From assembly GCF_002933465.1 (NCBI RefSeq), contig NZ_PSZE01000029.1, forward strand, positions 1-64,000: DNA of 64,000 nucleotides, written 5' to 3'. Source of the DNA: Nocardia nova (lineage in GTDB: Bacteria > Actinomycetota > Actinomycetes > Mycobacteriales > Mycobacteriaceae). The notes beneath the pieces are model-generated. The model was not told the DNA's origin and ran no database searches. It saw nothing but the letters and a program-made list of their open reading frames with translations. Both the position numbers and the translations under genes were made by a program. Below, one piece after another: positions 34,090 through 42,381 of the stretch (positions are counted from its first letter, which is position 1; every line of letters starts with the position of its first letter).

Positions 34090-35292
34090 ATGACACCGGA
34101 ACAGATCGCCGCCGTCTTCCGCGCCGAATACGGCCGGGCCGTCGCCGTGCTGATTCGCATGCTCGGCGATATCGACCTGGCCGAGGACGCGGTCGCCGAC
34201 GCCTTCGCCACCGCGCTGCGCCGCTGGCCACAGGACGGGCCGCCGCCGAGGCCGGCCGGGTGGATCATCACCACCGCCCGGCGCCGGGCCATCGACCAGC
34301 TGCGCCGCGAATCCGCCCGGGCCGGCAAGTACGCCGAGGCGGCGATCGTGCACGCACCGCCCGACGACGCCGAGGAGACCGCCGTGCCCGACGAGCGACT
34401 CCGGCTGATCTTCACCTGCTGCCATCCGGCACTGAACCGGCCCGCGCAGGTCGCGCTGACCCTGCGGCTGCTGGGCGGGCTGACAACGCCCGAAATCGCC
34501 CGTGCGTTCCTGGTCCGGGAGACGACGATGGCGCAGCGACTGGCCCGCGCGAAGGCCAAGATTCGCGACGCCCGTATCCCGTACCGGGTGCCCGGCGAGG
34601 CCGAACTGCCCGAACGGCTCGATTCCGTGCTCGCCACCCTGTTCCTCATCTTCAACGAGGGATATGTCGCCTCGTCGGGCACGCAACTGCTGCGCGCGGA
34701 CGTGTGCGAGGAAGCCGTGCGGCTCACTCGCGCACTGGTCGAGTCGATGCCCGACGAGCCGGAGGCAACGGGCCTGCTCGCCCTCATGCTGCTCACCCAC
34801 GCTCGCCGCGACGCCCGCACCGATTCGACCGGCGCCTTCGTCCGGCTCGCCGACCAGCACCGCGGGCGCTGGGACGCCGCACTGGTCGCGGAGGGCCGGG
34901 CCATCGTCCGCACCTGCCTGCGCCGCAACCGTCCCGGCCGGTACCAGCTGCTCGCCGCGATCAATGCCGCGCACACCGATCCGGTCACCGACTGGACGCA
35001 GATCCTCGCGCTGTACGACCTGTTGGCGCGACTGGACCCGAATCCCGTTGTCGCACTGCATCGAGCAGTGGCGGTGGCCGAGGTCGACGGCCCCGCCGCG
35101 GCACTGGGTCTCGTCGACGTCCTTGAGCTGACCGAGCACCACCTGTTCCATGCCGTTCGCGCGGACTTGCTCGCCCGCCTGGGCAGGACGGACGAGGCGA
35201 GACGCAGTTTCGATACCGCGGCCCGCCTCACCGGAAATCAACGCGAACGCGACTACCTGGCCACCCGAAGCGCCGCGCTCACACCCCGCTGA
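34090..35292 (+). CDS. ECF42-type extracytoplasmic-function sigma factor with C-terminal extension
   Basis: A 400-residue sigma-70-family protein. Region 2 is near residues 10-75 (RMLGDIDLAEDAVADAFATA, then RPAGWIITTARRRAIDQLRR). Region 4 is near 110-165 (GLTTPEIARAFLVRETTMAQ). A long C-terminal DUF6596/TPR-like domain follows (LFLIFNEGYVASSGTQLLRA, then LLAAINAAHTDPVTDWTQIL). This extension replaces a separate anti-sigma factor in ECF42. Together with the YciI and RibD-like genes it forms a typical ECF42 module. Confidence 0.95.
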   Translation: MTPEQIAAVFRAEYGRAVAVLIRMLGDIDLAEDAVADAFATALRRWPQDGPPPRPAGWIITTARRRAIDQLRRESARAGKYAEAAIVHAPPDDAEETAVPDERLRLIFTCCHPALNRPAQVALTLRLLGGLTTPEIARAFLVRETTMAQRLARAKAKIRDARIPYRVPGEAELPERLDSVLATLFLIFNEGYVASSGTQLLRADVCEEAVRLTRALVESMPDEPEATGLLALMLLTHARRDARTDSTGAFVRLADQHRGRWDAALVAEGRAIVRTCLRRNRPGRYQLLAAINAAHTDPVTDWTQILALYDLLARLDPNPVVALHRAVAVAEVDGPAAALGLVDVLELTEHHLFHAVRADLLARLGRTDEARRSFDTAARLTGNQRERDYLATRSAALTPR

Positions 35293-35461
35293 CCGGTCAC
35301 CGCGCCCGGGCCACCGCGCGAATCGCGCGCAGCCGCCTGTCGGGCGATCTCGCGATACTCCTCGACCAGATCGACTCCGGTGACCGGCAGCCGAATCGGT
35401 CCGCCAGGTATCGGGCGGTGCCACCGATGCCCTGAGACCACTGCCCCGAGACAACGCTGAA

Positions 35462-35496
35462 AACACCCGCTCCGCATCATCGCGGGCGCGGGTGTT
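35462..35496 (+). terminator. Probable terminator after the sigma-factor operon
   Basis: AACACCCGC (35462-35470) and GCGGGTGTT (35488-35496) form a perfect 9-bp stem 170 nt after the sigma stop. An A run precedes it, but no clear T run follows. Confidence 0.5.
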
Positions 35497-35599
35497 GCGC
35501 TGTCTCCCAGCGGGTTTCAGAGATTATCGGCGTCGATCACGGCCTGCGCGAAGGCTGCGGGCGCTCCCCCGCGCCCCGGAGTTCGCGCCGTGCGCGATC

Positions 35600-35740
35600 A
35601 CCCCAGGGCCGCGCAAATACCTGGACGAATCGATCGCCGGCATCGCGGAGCGCGGCGGTGTCGTCGTCATCGCGGGCGAAGCGGGATCGGTAAAACCGCG
35701 CTGCTGCACGTGAGTTCTGCTTCCCGTCCGACCAGCGACA
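35600..35740 (+). pseudogene. AAA/LuxR-type ATPase fragment (P-loop only)
   Basis: One frame reads DESIAGIAERGGVVVIAGEA; after a frameshift at about 35690 another reads GIGKTALLHVSSASRP. Joined, they form a Walker A region (GEAGIGKTALLH) of a LuxR/MalT-like or AAA ATPase. No flanking homology remains. Confidence 0.6.
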
Positions 35741-35841
35741 TCCGTGAGCACTCCTGTGCGGGCCCAACCCTCCGAATCGGCAAATCTTGTCACTGTCACG
35801 ATTAAAGCCGCCGGGACGGCCTGTCAACGCGCGAGCGGCAA

Positions 35842-35875
35842 CCGGACCTCACCTTTTCCGTGAGATGCGGTCCGG
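35842..35875 (+). promoter_or_regulatory. Stable hairpin in the ABC-F upstream region
   Basis: CCGGAC-CTCAC (35842-35852) pairs with GTGAG (35860-35864) and GTCCGG (35870-35875), with an internal bulge ATGCG. It lies 43 nt before the leader ORF. It may be an attenuator element or the end of an upstream transcript. Confidence 0.45.
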
Positions 35876-35917
35876 CTGTTATCGTCGGGCGAAGTCGGTA
35901 GATCAAGGAGACCAGAC

Positions 35918-35947
35918 ATGGTTGGTGAACTCGACATCTCCGGATAG
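35918..35947 (+). CDS. Candidate leader peptide of the ABC-F gene, 9 residues
   Basis: ATG with AAGGAG at ideal spacing encodes MVGELDISG then TAG, 120 nt before the ABC-F start. Downstream, GGCCAC and GTGGCC can pair around 35960-35998. ABC-F resistance genes are often induced by antibiotic-stalled ribosomes on such leaders (family knowledge); its function here is inferred. Confidence 0.5.
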   Translation: MVGELDISG

Positions 35948-36067
35948 ACCCGGAAGTCACGGCCACCGGTAGGCGCACGCGGCGCCGCCGACGTGGCCAT
36001 GTCGTCGTTCACCCGATCACCCTGCGGCGCGGTCGCACTGTGCCGCAACGACTTTCGAGGTCTCACC

Positions 36068-37735
36068 ATGTCCGATGCCTTCATCGTCTGTTCGAACCTG
36101 TCGTTCACCTGGCCCGACGACACCCCGGTGTTCCGGGATCTGTCCTTCAGCGTGCCGGGCGGGCGGACCGGCCTGGTCGCCCCCAACGGCGCCGGGAAGA
36201 CCACCTTGCTGCGGCTGATCGCCGGCGAGCTGATGCCCTCGGCGGGCAGCGTCACCGTCGCCGGCACCCTCGGTTATCTGCCGCAGAATCTGCCCCTGAC
36301 CGCGGAGCTGACCGTCGCCGAAGTCCTCGGCGTCGCGCCGGTGCTCGCCGCCCTGGCGGCCGTCGAATCCGGCGACACCGACGAGCGGCACTTCACCACC
36401 ATCGGCACCGACTGGGACATCGAGGAACGCACCCGCGCCCAATTGGACCGGCTCGGGCTGGGCGCATTGCCGTTCGACCGGCGGCTGCACACCCTCAGCG
36501 GCGGGCAGATCGTCTCGCTCGGACTGGCCGCCCAGCTACTGCGGCGACCGGATGTGCTGTTGCTCGACGAACCGACCAACAACCTCGACCTCGAGGCCCG
36601 CCACCGGCTCTACGACGTGCTCACCGACTGGAACGGCTGCCTGCTGCTGGTCAGCCACGACCGAGCCCTGCTCGACCGCACCGATCGCATCGCCGAGCTC
36701 TACGACGGCGAAATCCGTTACTACGGCGGCGGTTTCACCGACTACGAGCAAGCGGTACAGGCCGAGCAGACGGTGGCGGAGAAGAACATTCGCACCGCCG
36801 AACAGGAGGTCAAGCGCGAGAAGCGGGAATTGCAGCAGGCTCGCGAACGCGCCGCGCGCCGGGCGAGCAACGCACAACGCAATCTTGGCAACGCCGGACT
36901 GCCGAAGATCTTCGCCGGCACCATGAAACGCAATGCCCAGCAGTCGGCGGGCCGCGCGAACGAAACCCACGGCGCCCGTCTCGACGCCGCGAAGAACCGC
37001 CTCGACGAGGCCGGGCGGGCGCTGCGCGAAGAACAGCGCATCGTGCTGAACCTGCCCGATACCGAGGTCCCGGCCGGTCGTACCCTGTTCGCCGCCGAGC
37101 ACATCCGGTTCCGCTTCGGCGAGCGCGAGTTGTTCGCCGGCGAGGGCGCCGATCTCACCGTCCGCGGACCCGAGCGCATCGCCTTGACCGGACCCAACGG
37201 CGCGGGCAAGTCCACGCTGCTGCGCATCGTGCACGGTGACCTCACCCCCGACAGTGGCACCGTCACCCGCGCCGACGGCCGGATCGCGTACCTGTCCCAG
37301 CGGCTGGACCTGCTCGATGCCGGCCGGACCGTGGCGCAGAATCTGGCCGCCGCCGCCCCGCACCTGCCCACCGCGCAGCGGATGAATCTGTTGGCGCGCT
37401 TCCTGTTCCGCGGCTCGCGCGCCCATCTGCCGGTCGGCGTCCTCTCCGGCGGGGAGCGACTGCGGGCCACACTGGCCTGCGTGCTGTTCGCCGAACCCGC
37501 GCCCCAACTGCTGCTGCTCGACGAACCCACCAACAACCTCGATCTGGTGAGTGTCGGACAGCTGGTCGGCGCCCTGGAGTCCTATCGGGGCGCGATCGTG
37601 GTCGTCAGTCACGACGAACAGTTCCTGGCCGAGATGCGGGTGAGCCGGCGGTTGCGACTCGCGGACGGCCGGCTGGCCGACGACAACGTCCCGGCCGCGC
37701 CCGCGGATACGCGAACGGCCCGTCCCTTCCGGTAA
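36068..37735 (+). CDS. ABC-F family ATPase, probable ribosome-protection protein
   Basis: A 555-residue protein with two ABC domains and no membrane segments. Domain 1 has Walker A APNGAGKTTLLRL (~residue 40), signature LSGGQ (~142) and Walker B LLLDEPTNNLD. Domain 2 has GPNGAGKSTLLRI (~380), LSGGERLR and LLLLDEPTNNLD. The interdomain linker is charged and helical (EQEVKREKRELQQARERAAR). ABC-F proteins expel antibiotics from the ribosome or tune translation. The leader ORF supports an antibiotic-inducible resistance role, but the drug class cannot be told. Confidence 0.93.
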   Translation: MSDAFIVCSNLSFTWPDDTPVFRDLSFSVPGGRTGLVAPNGAGKTTLLRLIAGELMPSAGSVTVAGTLGYLPQNLPLTAELTVAEVLGVAPVLAALAAVESGDTDERHFTTIGTDWDIEERTRAQLDRLGLGALPFDRRLHTLSGGQIVSLGLAAQLLRRPDVLLLDEPTNNLDLEARHRLYDVLTDWNGCLLLVSHDRALLDRTDRIAELYDGEIRYYGGGFTDYEQAVQAEQTVAEKNIRTAEQEVKREKRELQQARERAARRASNAQRNLGNAGLPKIFAGTMKRNAQQSAGRANETHGARLDAAKNRLDEAGRALREEQRIVLNLPDTEVPAGRTLFAAEHIRFRFGERELFAGEGADLTVRGPERIALTGPNGAGKSTLLRIVHGDLTPDSGTVTRADGRIAYLSQRLDLLDAGRTVAQNLAAAAPHLPTAQRMNLLARFLFRGSRAHLPVGVLSGGERLRATLACVLFAEPAPQLLLLDEPTNNLDLVSVGQLVGALESYRGAIVVVSHDEQFLAEMRVSRRLRLADGRLADDNVPAAPADTRTARPFR

Positions 37736-37759
37736 CGGGCCGTATCGATGTCGAAAGCG

Positions 37760-38194
37760 CTACCGCACGGTGACGGTCATCGAGAATCGCTGGCCCGGGT
37801 TGGCCTGATCCCACGGCCGCACCGACACCAGACTCAGGCGGGTGCTGCCGGCGCGGGCAGCGGTGAAGGTCCACACGCTGGTACCGGGCGCACCCGGCAT
37901 CGAGCTGCCCGGCCGGAACACCGGGTCACCCTCCTGAGCGAGCACCCCGCGGTCGACTTCACCGATCTGCCAGACGTAACCGGACGTCGGGTTGTCGGGC
38001 AGGGCCACCGCCAGTTCCTGACCGACGTCGAGGGTCGTGGTTCCGCCGTCGCCGTCGGTACCGACGATGATCGGCTCCGATACCGCCTGCACGGCACCGG
38101 GCACCGCGGGAATCGGGTCGGCCCCGGCAACCGCATTCGCCCCACCGGCCGTCAGCGCCAAACCGAACACAACCATCAGCAAAGGTGTACGCAC
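37760..38194 (-). CDS. Secreted chagasin-like (I42) protease inhibitor family protein
   Basis: A 144-residue protein starting at GTG with a signal peptide (RTPLLMVVFGLALTAGGANA). The mature part shows the inhibitor I42 loops: ALPDNPTSGYVWQI (the NPTTG-like loop), RPGSSMPGAPGTSVWTF (the GxGG-like loop equivalent) and RLSLVSVRPW (the RPW loop). These bind papain-like cysteine proteases. It is probably exported to the cell envelope. Convergent with the ABC-F gene. Confidence 0.88.
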   Translation of the reverse strand: MRTPLLMVVFGLALTAGGANAVAGADPIPAVPGAVQAVSEPIIVGTDGDGGTTTLDVGQELAVALPDNPTSGYVWQIGEVDRGVLAQEGDPVFRPGSSMPGAPGTSVWTFTAARAGSTRLSLVSVRPWDQANPGQRFSMTVTVR

Positions 38195-38241
38195 CGCATT
38201 CCTTCCATATTCAAACGGGCGTCCACACCCTACAGTCGTGC

Positions 38242-39048
38242 TCAGTTCAGCAACGCCAAACCGCCATAGGCACCGGAGAATTCGGGATGCTCCCCCACAT
38301 CCGCCGGACTGTCGGGCCGCCACAGCGGCAGATGCACCAGTCCGGGTTCCAGCAGCGGCCAGTCGTGGAAGAATCCCGCGATATGGTCCTTGTCGCGCAG
38401 CACGATTTCGGTCGAGGTGCGTCCCGAGAGCTTCTGCGCCTCCAGCACCTCGATCGGCTGCCCGTCGGCGGTGGCATGGGTGATCGCCAGATAGCTGCCC
38501 GGGGCGACGGCTTGCTGCAGTCGTGCCACACATCCGGCCGGATCGGCCTCGTCCGGGACGAAATGCAGGACTCCCAAAAGCAATACGGCGATCGGCCGGT
38601 CGAAGTCCAGCACCTCCCGCACCACTGGATCGTTCAGAATCGTGTCGGGCTCGGCGACATCGGCCTGCACGACCGCCGCATGCGGGTTGCCTTCCAGGAT
38701 CGCCCGGCTGTGCGCCACCGCCACCGGATCGATATCGACGTAGACGACACGGGCCTGCGGATTGCGCGCCTGCGCCACCTCGTGCACATTGCCGACGGTC
38801 GGAATGCCCGAGCCCAGATCCAGGAATTGGGTGATGCCGGCGTCCACCAGTTGACGCACGCAGCGGCGCAACAGATCTCGGTTGGCGCGCATGGTTTCGG
38901 CGACATTCGGGGTGAACGATTCGATCTGGCGTGCCAGCGTGCGATCGATCTCGAAATTGTGCATCCCGCCGACGAAATAGTCGTACACCCGCGATGCGCT
39001 GGGCCGATCCAGGTCGATCCCTTCCGGCGCCCAACTAGGTCTGGTCAT
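38242..39048 (-). CDS. SAM-dependent methyltransferase, DUF574 type
   Basis: A 268-residue protein. The start MTRPSW at 39048 follows AGAGAGG. WAPEGIDLDRPSASRVYDYF and GGMHNFEIDRTLARQIESF are the N-terminal signature of this actinobacterial family (PF04672). The SAM loop is ITQFLDLGSGIPTVGNVHEV with the acidic DIDPVAVAH. Family members are abundant in Nocardia and Streptomyces, and their substrates are unknown. Confidence 0.92.
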   Translation of the reverse strand: MTRPSWAPEGIDLDRPSASRVYDYFVGGMHNFEIDRTLARQIESFTPNVAETMRANRDLLRRCVRQLVDAGITQFLDLGSGIPTVGNVHEVAQARNPQARVVYVDIDPVAVAHSRAILEGNPHAAVVQADVAEPDTILNDPVVREVLDFDRPIAVLLLGVLHFVPDEADPAGCVARLQQAVAPGSYLAITHATADGQPIEVLEAQKLSGRTSTEIVLRDKDHIAGFFHDWPLLEPGLVHLPLWRPDSPADVGEHPEFSGAYGGLALLN

Positions 39049-39164
39049 CGCAACCTCTCTGGAATACAGCCCCGCCGGAAGGCGAAGCCACGCAATCGTA
39101 TTCGACACACGTGCGAAACTCCCGCGGTTCACACGAAGTCCACGCCCCGGCTACCATCATCGAC

Positions 39165-41333
39165 ATGGCGTGGGATGGGTCCGAACACGACGGTCCGCAC
39201 GCCGACCTGGCGCACCGATGGGCAGCGGCGCTCGGCGGCGGGGTCCGCGATCACGTCGTACCCATGAGCGTTTCCGAGGCCCATCAGTTGCTGCTCACCC
39301 TCGCCCGGGGGTTGATCGACGCCGCCGACTCCGGCGGTACCGCGCGGGTCGCCGAACTGGGCGGCGATCTGGCCCGCGCTCACTTCGTCGGCGACGAGGT
39401 CCTCGGTCGCACCATGACGGTGCTGGCCACCTACTTCGCCGAGCTCGACATCGCCTCCGGCCGGACCGCGGAATTGATCGGCGCCTTCGCCAGCGGTTAC
39501 GTGCGCGCCTTCCGGGCCTGGCTGCTCAGCGAACAGGAAAGTGTGCGCACCGCCGATATCGCGGCGCGCAGTGTGGTGGAGGAACAGTTGCGCGCCAGTG
39601 AGGCCCGATTGCGGGCCGTGTTCTCCCAGGCCGGAATCGGCACGGGGCTGTCGGATATGACCGGCCGGATCATCGAGGTCAACAACGCGTTCGCCGCCAT
39701 GCTCGGCTATGAACCGAAGCAGATGTACGAACTCGAGGTCACCGACCTCACCCACCCCGACGATCCGCCGGGCATGTGGGAGCTGTACGCGGGCGTACTG
39801 CGCGGGGACCACGACCACGCGCAGATGGAGAAGGCCTATCGCCATCGCGACGGGCACACCGTGTGGACCAATATCAACGTCTCGCTCATCCGTGACGACC
39901 ACGGCCGGCCGCAGTACACGCTGGTGCTGGTCGAAGACATCTCCGAACAGCGCGAGCTGCGCGAGCGGCTCAGTTACCGGGCCCATCACGATCCGCTCAC
40001 CGGCCTGGCCAACCGGTCCCGGTTCTTCGACGCGCTCACCGAAGCCTTCGCCGATCCGGATGCGCGAGTCGGCCTGTGCTACGTGGACCTCGACCATTTC
40101 AAGGCCGTCAACGACACCTTCGGTCACTCCATCGGCGACGAACTGCTCACCCGCGCGGCGGCCCGGCTGTGCGCGTGCGCGGTCGGGGAGAACAATCTCG
40201 TGGCCCGCATGGGCGGCGACGAATTCGTCATCCTGGTGCCCCGCACCCGCCGCCGGCGCGAACTGATCGATCTGGCCCGCACGGTGCTCGACGCGTTCAC
40301 CGTGCCGTTCGACATCGACGGGCACCGGTTGCGGATCGGGGTCAGCATCGGCGTCATCTCCGAACAGGCCGCCGAGACCACCACCGAGGAACTGCTGCAG
40401 GCCGCCGATTCCACCATGTACTGGGCCAAGACCGACGGCCGTGGCCGCTACGCGGTCTTCGACCCCAGCCGGCGCCGCCGCGAGCACACCCGCGCCGAAT
40501 TACTCGCCGATCTCCCGGGCGCGCTGGCCCGCGGCGAATTCTTCCTCGACTACCAGCCGATCGTGGATCTCGGCGACCACCGGCCGGTCGCGGTGGAGGC
40601 TCTGGTGCGCTGGCACCACCCGCAGCTGGGAATCCTGAGCCCGGCTCGATTCATCGACCTGGCCGAGGGCGGCGGCCACATCATCGCGCTCGGCACGGTG
40701 GTGCTGGAGCAGGCGTGCCGGGAGGGCCGGCGCTGGTGCGACCGTTTCGGCGACAAGGCGCCGGTCGTGAGTGTGAACGTCTCGGCGGAGGAGGTCGCCG
40801 ATCCGGCCTGGCTCGAGCGGGTGCAGAAGATCGTCGCCGATACCGGAATCCCGCCGGACCGTCTGCAATTGGAACTCACCGAGCGCACCTTCATGCACGC
40901 CATCGGGCGGCCGCTGCAGGCGCTGCACACCCTCGCCGAATCCGGGATCCGCATCGCCATCGACGATTTCGGCACCGGCTATTCCAATCTCGCCTATCTG
41001 GGCCAGCTTCCGCTGCACGTGGTGAAACTGGCCGGGCCGTTCATTCATCGCATCCGTAATGCCGGCACGGTCGGCCGCAGCGATCTGCTCATCCTGGAGA
41101 CGATCATCGATCTGAGCCACGATCTGGGCCTGAGCGTGACCGCGGAATGTGTGGAGACCCGGCATCAGGCCGACCGGCTGCTCGGACTGCAGTGCGATAC
41201 CGCCCAGGGCTGGTACTTCCACCACCCGGTGCATGCCGACGTGATCGCGGATCTGCTCGAACGCGAACTCGACGAGCCGGGGTCGCCGCCGCTCGAGCTG
41301 CCCGGCACGCCGCCGAATCCGCACGGCCGCTGA
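39165..41333 (+). CDS. PAS-GGDEF-EAL cyclic-di-GMP turnover protein
   Basis: A 722-residue soluble protein. An N-terminal helical domain (AHQLLLTLARGLIDAADSGG) precedes a PAS domain near residues 145-260 (RLRAVFSQAGIGTGLSDMTG). The GGDEF domain has an intact RMGGDEFVIL. The EAL domain retains EALVRWHHP, SVNVSAEEV, LELTERTF, IDDFGTGYSNLAYL, the KLAGPF lysine and AECVET, so both synthesis and hydrolysis of c-di-GMP are plausible. The N-terminal and PAS domains probably sense a ligand. An upstream in-frame start (39111) is possible. Confidence 0.93.
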   Translation: MAWDGSEHDGPHADLAHRWAAALGGGVRDHVVPMSVSEAHQLLLTLARGLIDAADSGGTARVAELGGDLARAHFVGDEVLGRTMTVLATYFAELDIASGRTAELIGAFASGYVRAFRAWLLSEQESVRTADIAARSVVEEQLRASEARLRAVFSQAGIGTGLSDMTGRIIEVNNAFAAMLGYEPKQMYELEVTDLTHPDDPPGMWELYAGVLRGDHDHAQMEKAYRHRDGHTVWTNINVSLIRDDHGRPQYTLVLVEDISEQRELRERLSYRAHHDPLTGLANRSRFFDALTEAFADPDARVGLCYVDLDHFKAVNDTFGHSIGDELLTRAAARLCACAVGENNLVARMGGDEFVILVPRTRRRRELIDLARTVLDAFTVPFDIDGHRLRIGVSIGVISEQAAETTTEELLQAADSTMYWAKTDGRGRYAVFDPSRRRREHTRAELLADLPGALARGEFFLDYQPIVDLGDHRPVAVEALVRWHHPQLGILSPARFIDLAEGGGHIIALGTVVLEQACREGRRWCDRFGDKAPVVSVNVSAEEVADPAWLERVQKIVADTGIPPDRLQLELTERTFMHAIGRPLQALHTLAESGIRIAIDDFGTGYSNLAYLGQLPLHVVKLAGPFIHRIRNAGTVGRSDLLILETIIDLSHDLGLSVTAECVETRHQADRLLGLQCDTAQGWYFHHPVHADVIADLLERELDEPGSPPLELPGTPPNPHGR

Positions 41334-41389
41334 GCTCTACGGACGGGGGTGGTGCGGTGACCGGCATCGGCCACCGCGACGCCGGCGTC

Positions 41390-41836
41390 TTGTCGACGGT
41401 GATCGAATTGCCCCAGTCGGAGAAGCCGAGCTCATATCCGCGGTCGGCGAACAACAGCGGAATATCCTTGGTGGCCACCTGCTTTCCCGCCACCGAGAGA
41501 TCGGCGCGCACCGGATTGGCATTGAGGAACGCGGTCGCCACCGCGATGCCGATCGCGGCGCCCATCGACTGCATGACCCCGAGCATGCCCGCGCTGATGC
41601 CCTGCTGTTCGGCCGGGACGCCCTCCACGATGAGGTTCGGCGTCGAGGCGTAGCACAGGCCGAAGGCGAGGCCGTACACGGCGCTGATCAGCGCGATCAC
41701 ACTCCAGCCGTGGCCGAACACCGCATAGGCCAGCCCGCTGAGCACCATCACCACCAGCCCCGACATCAGCGGCAGCCGGGCACCGGAGCGGCGAATCCAG
41801 AAGCCGCCGATCAGTCCGGCGATCATCCCGAACCCC
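41390..41836 (-). pseudogene. MFS transporter fragment, truncated at both ends
   Basis: About 150 residues of MFS homology (MIAGLIGGFWIRRSGARLPL, VYGLAFGLCYASTPNLIVEG, MQSMGAAIGIAVATAFLNAN) correspond to the later helices of a drug transporter. The N-terminal half is missing beyond 41836, and the frame loses similarity after SDWGNSITVDK. It starts the scar region right of the GGDEF-EAL gene. Confidence 0.85.
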
Positions 41837-42016
41837 GCTCAGTGGGACCGAACTCGCGCATCTGCATGCCGCACGGCACCGCGGCGGGGCACAATGCTGG
41901 GATGCTCGATTTGTACTACGGCTTGTTCCTTCTCCTGGTCGAAGGAGAGCGACTGAGCCACATTTTCGGAGTGTGACGCGGCTTGGAAGACTGTGCAGGT
42001 CACACGGTTCCGCCTC

Positions 42017-42256
42017 TTACGCCACACGCCCGGATTCCAGTTTTGCGCCAACTTTCGCCGGTTTGAGGCTCTCCATGACATCCGCGTTGTCCACAGCGTC
42101 TTGGATGTGGCCGTTGCAGTCGATGTAGTGCACAGTCGCCACCGTCGATTGTTCCGCATGGCCCAATTGGGCGCCGCCCCTTGTGCGGTCGCGGGTCTTG
42201 CCCATGATGTGCGTGGCCGCAGTGTCTCTGAAGTTGCCGTACCGCAGCAACTCCAA
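42017..42256 (-). pseudogene. Tyrosine recombinase C-terminal fragment
   Basis: The frame reads FRDTAATHIMGKTRDRTRGG, then AQLGHAEQSTVATVHYID and DVMESLKPAKVGAKLES. It contains the HxxR-region Arg, the Gly-His of the LGH box and the nucleophile Tyr, but nothing upstream. It is a remnant of an integrase different from that at 20821. Confidence 0.75.
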
Positions 42257-42381
42257 AGGCGTATCGCGACGTAACCTCCGCAGTGAGACAGTACGAATGT
42301 CCTTCTCTTTCGATCGGGATCACGCGGAGGAGAACGGGTTTACGTAACTTCGCCGGCATCGGGGGCCGCGTTCGCATGGTG

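Noticed and set aside
41899..41976. Short hydrophobic ORF MLDLYYGLFLLLVEGERLSH
   Set aside because: No ribosome site and it sits in a scar region; no support beyond being open.
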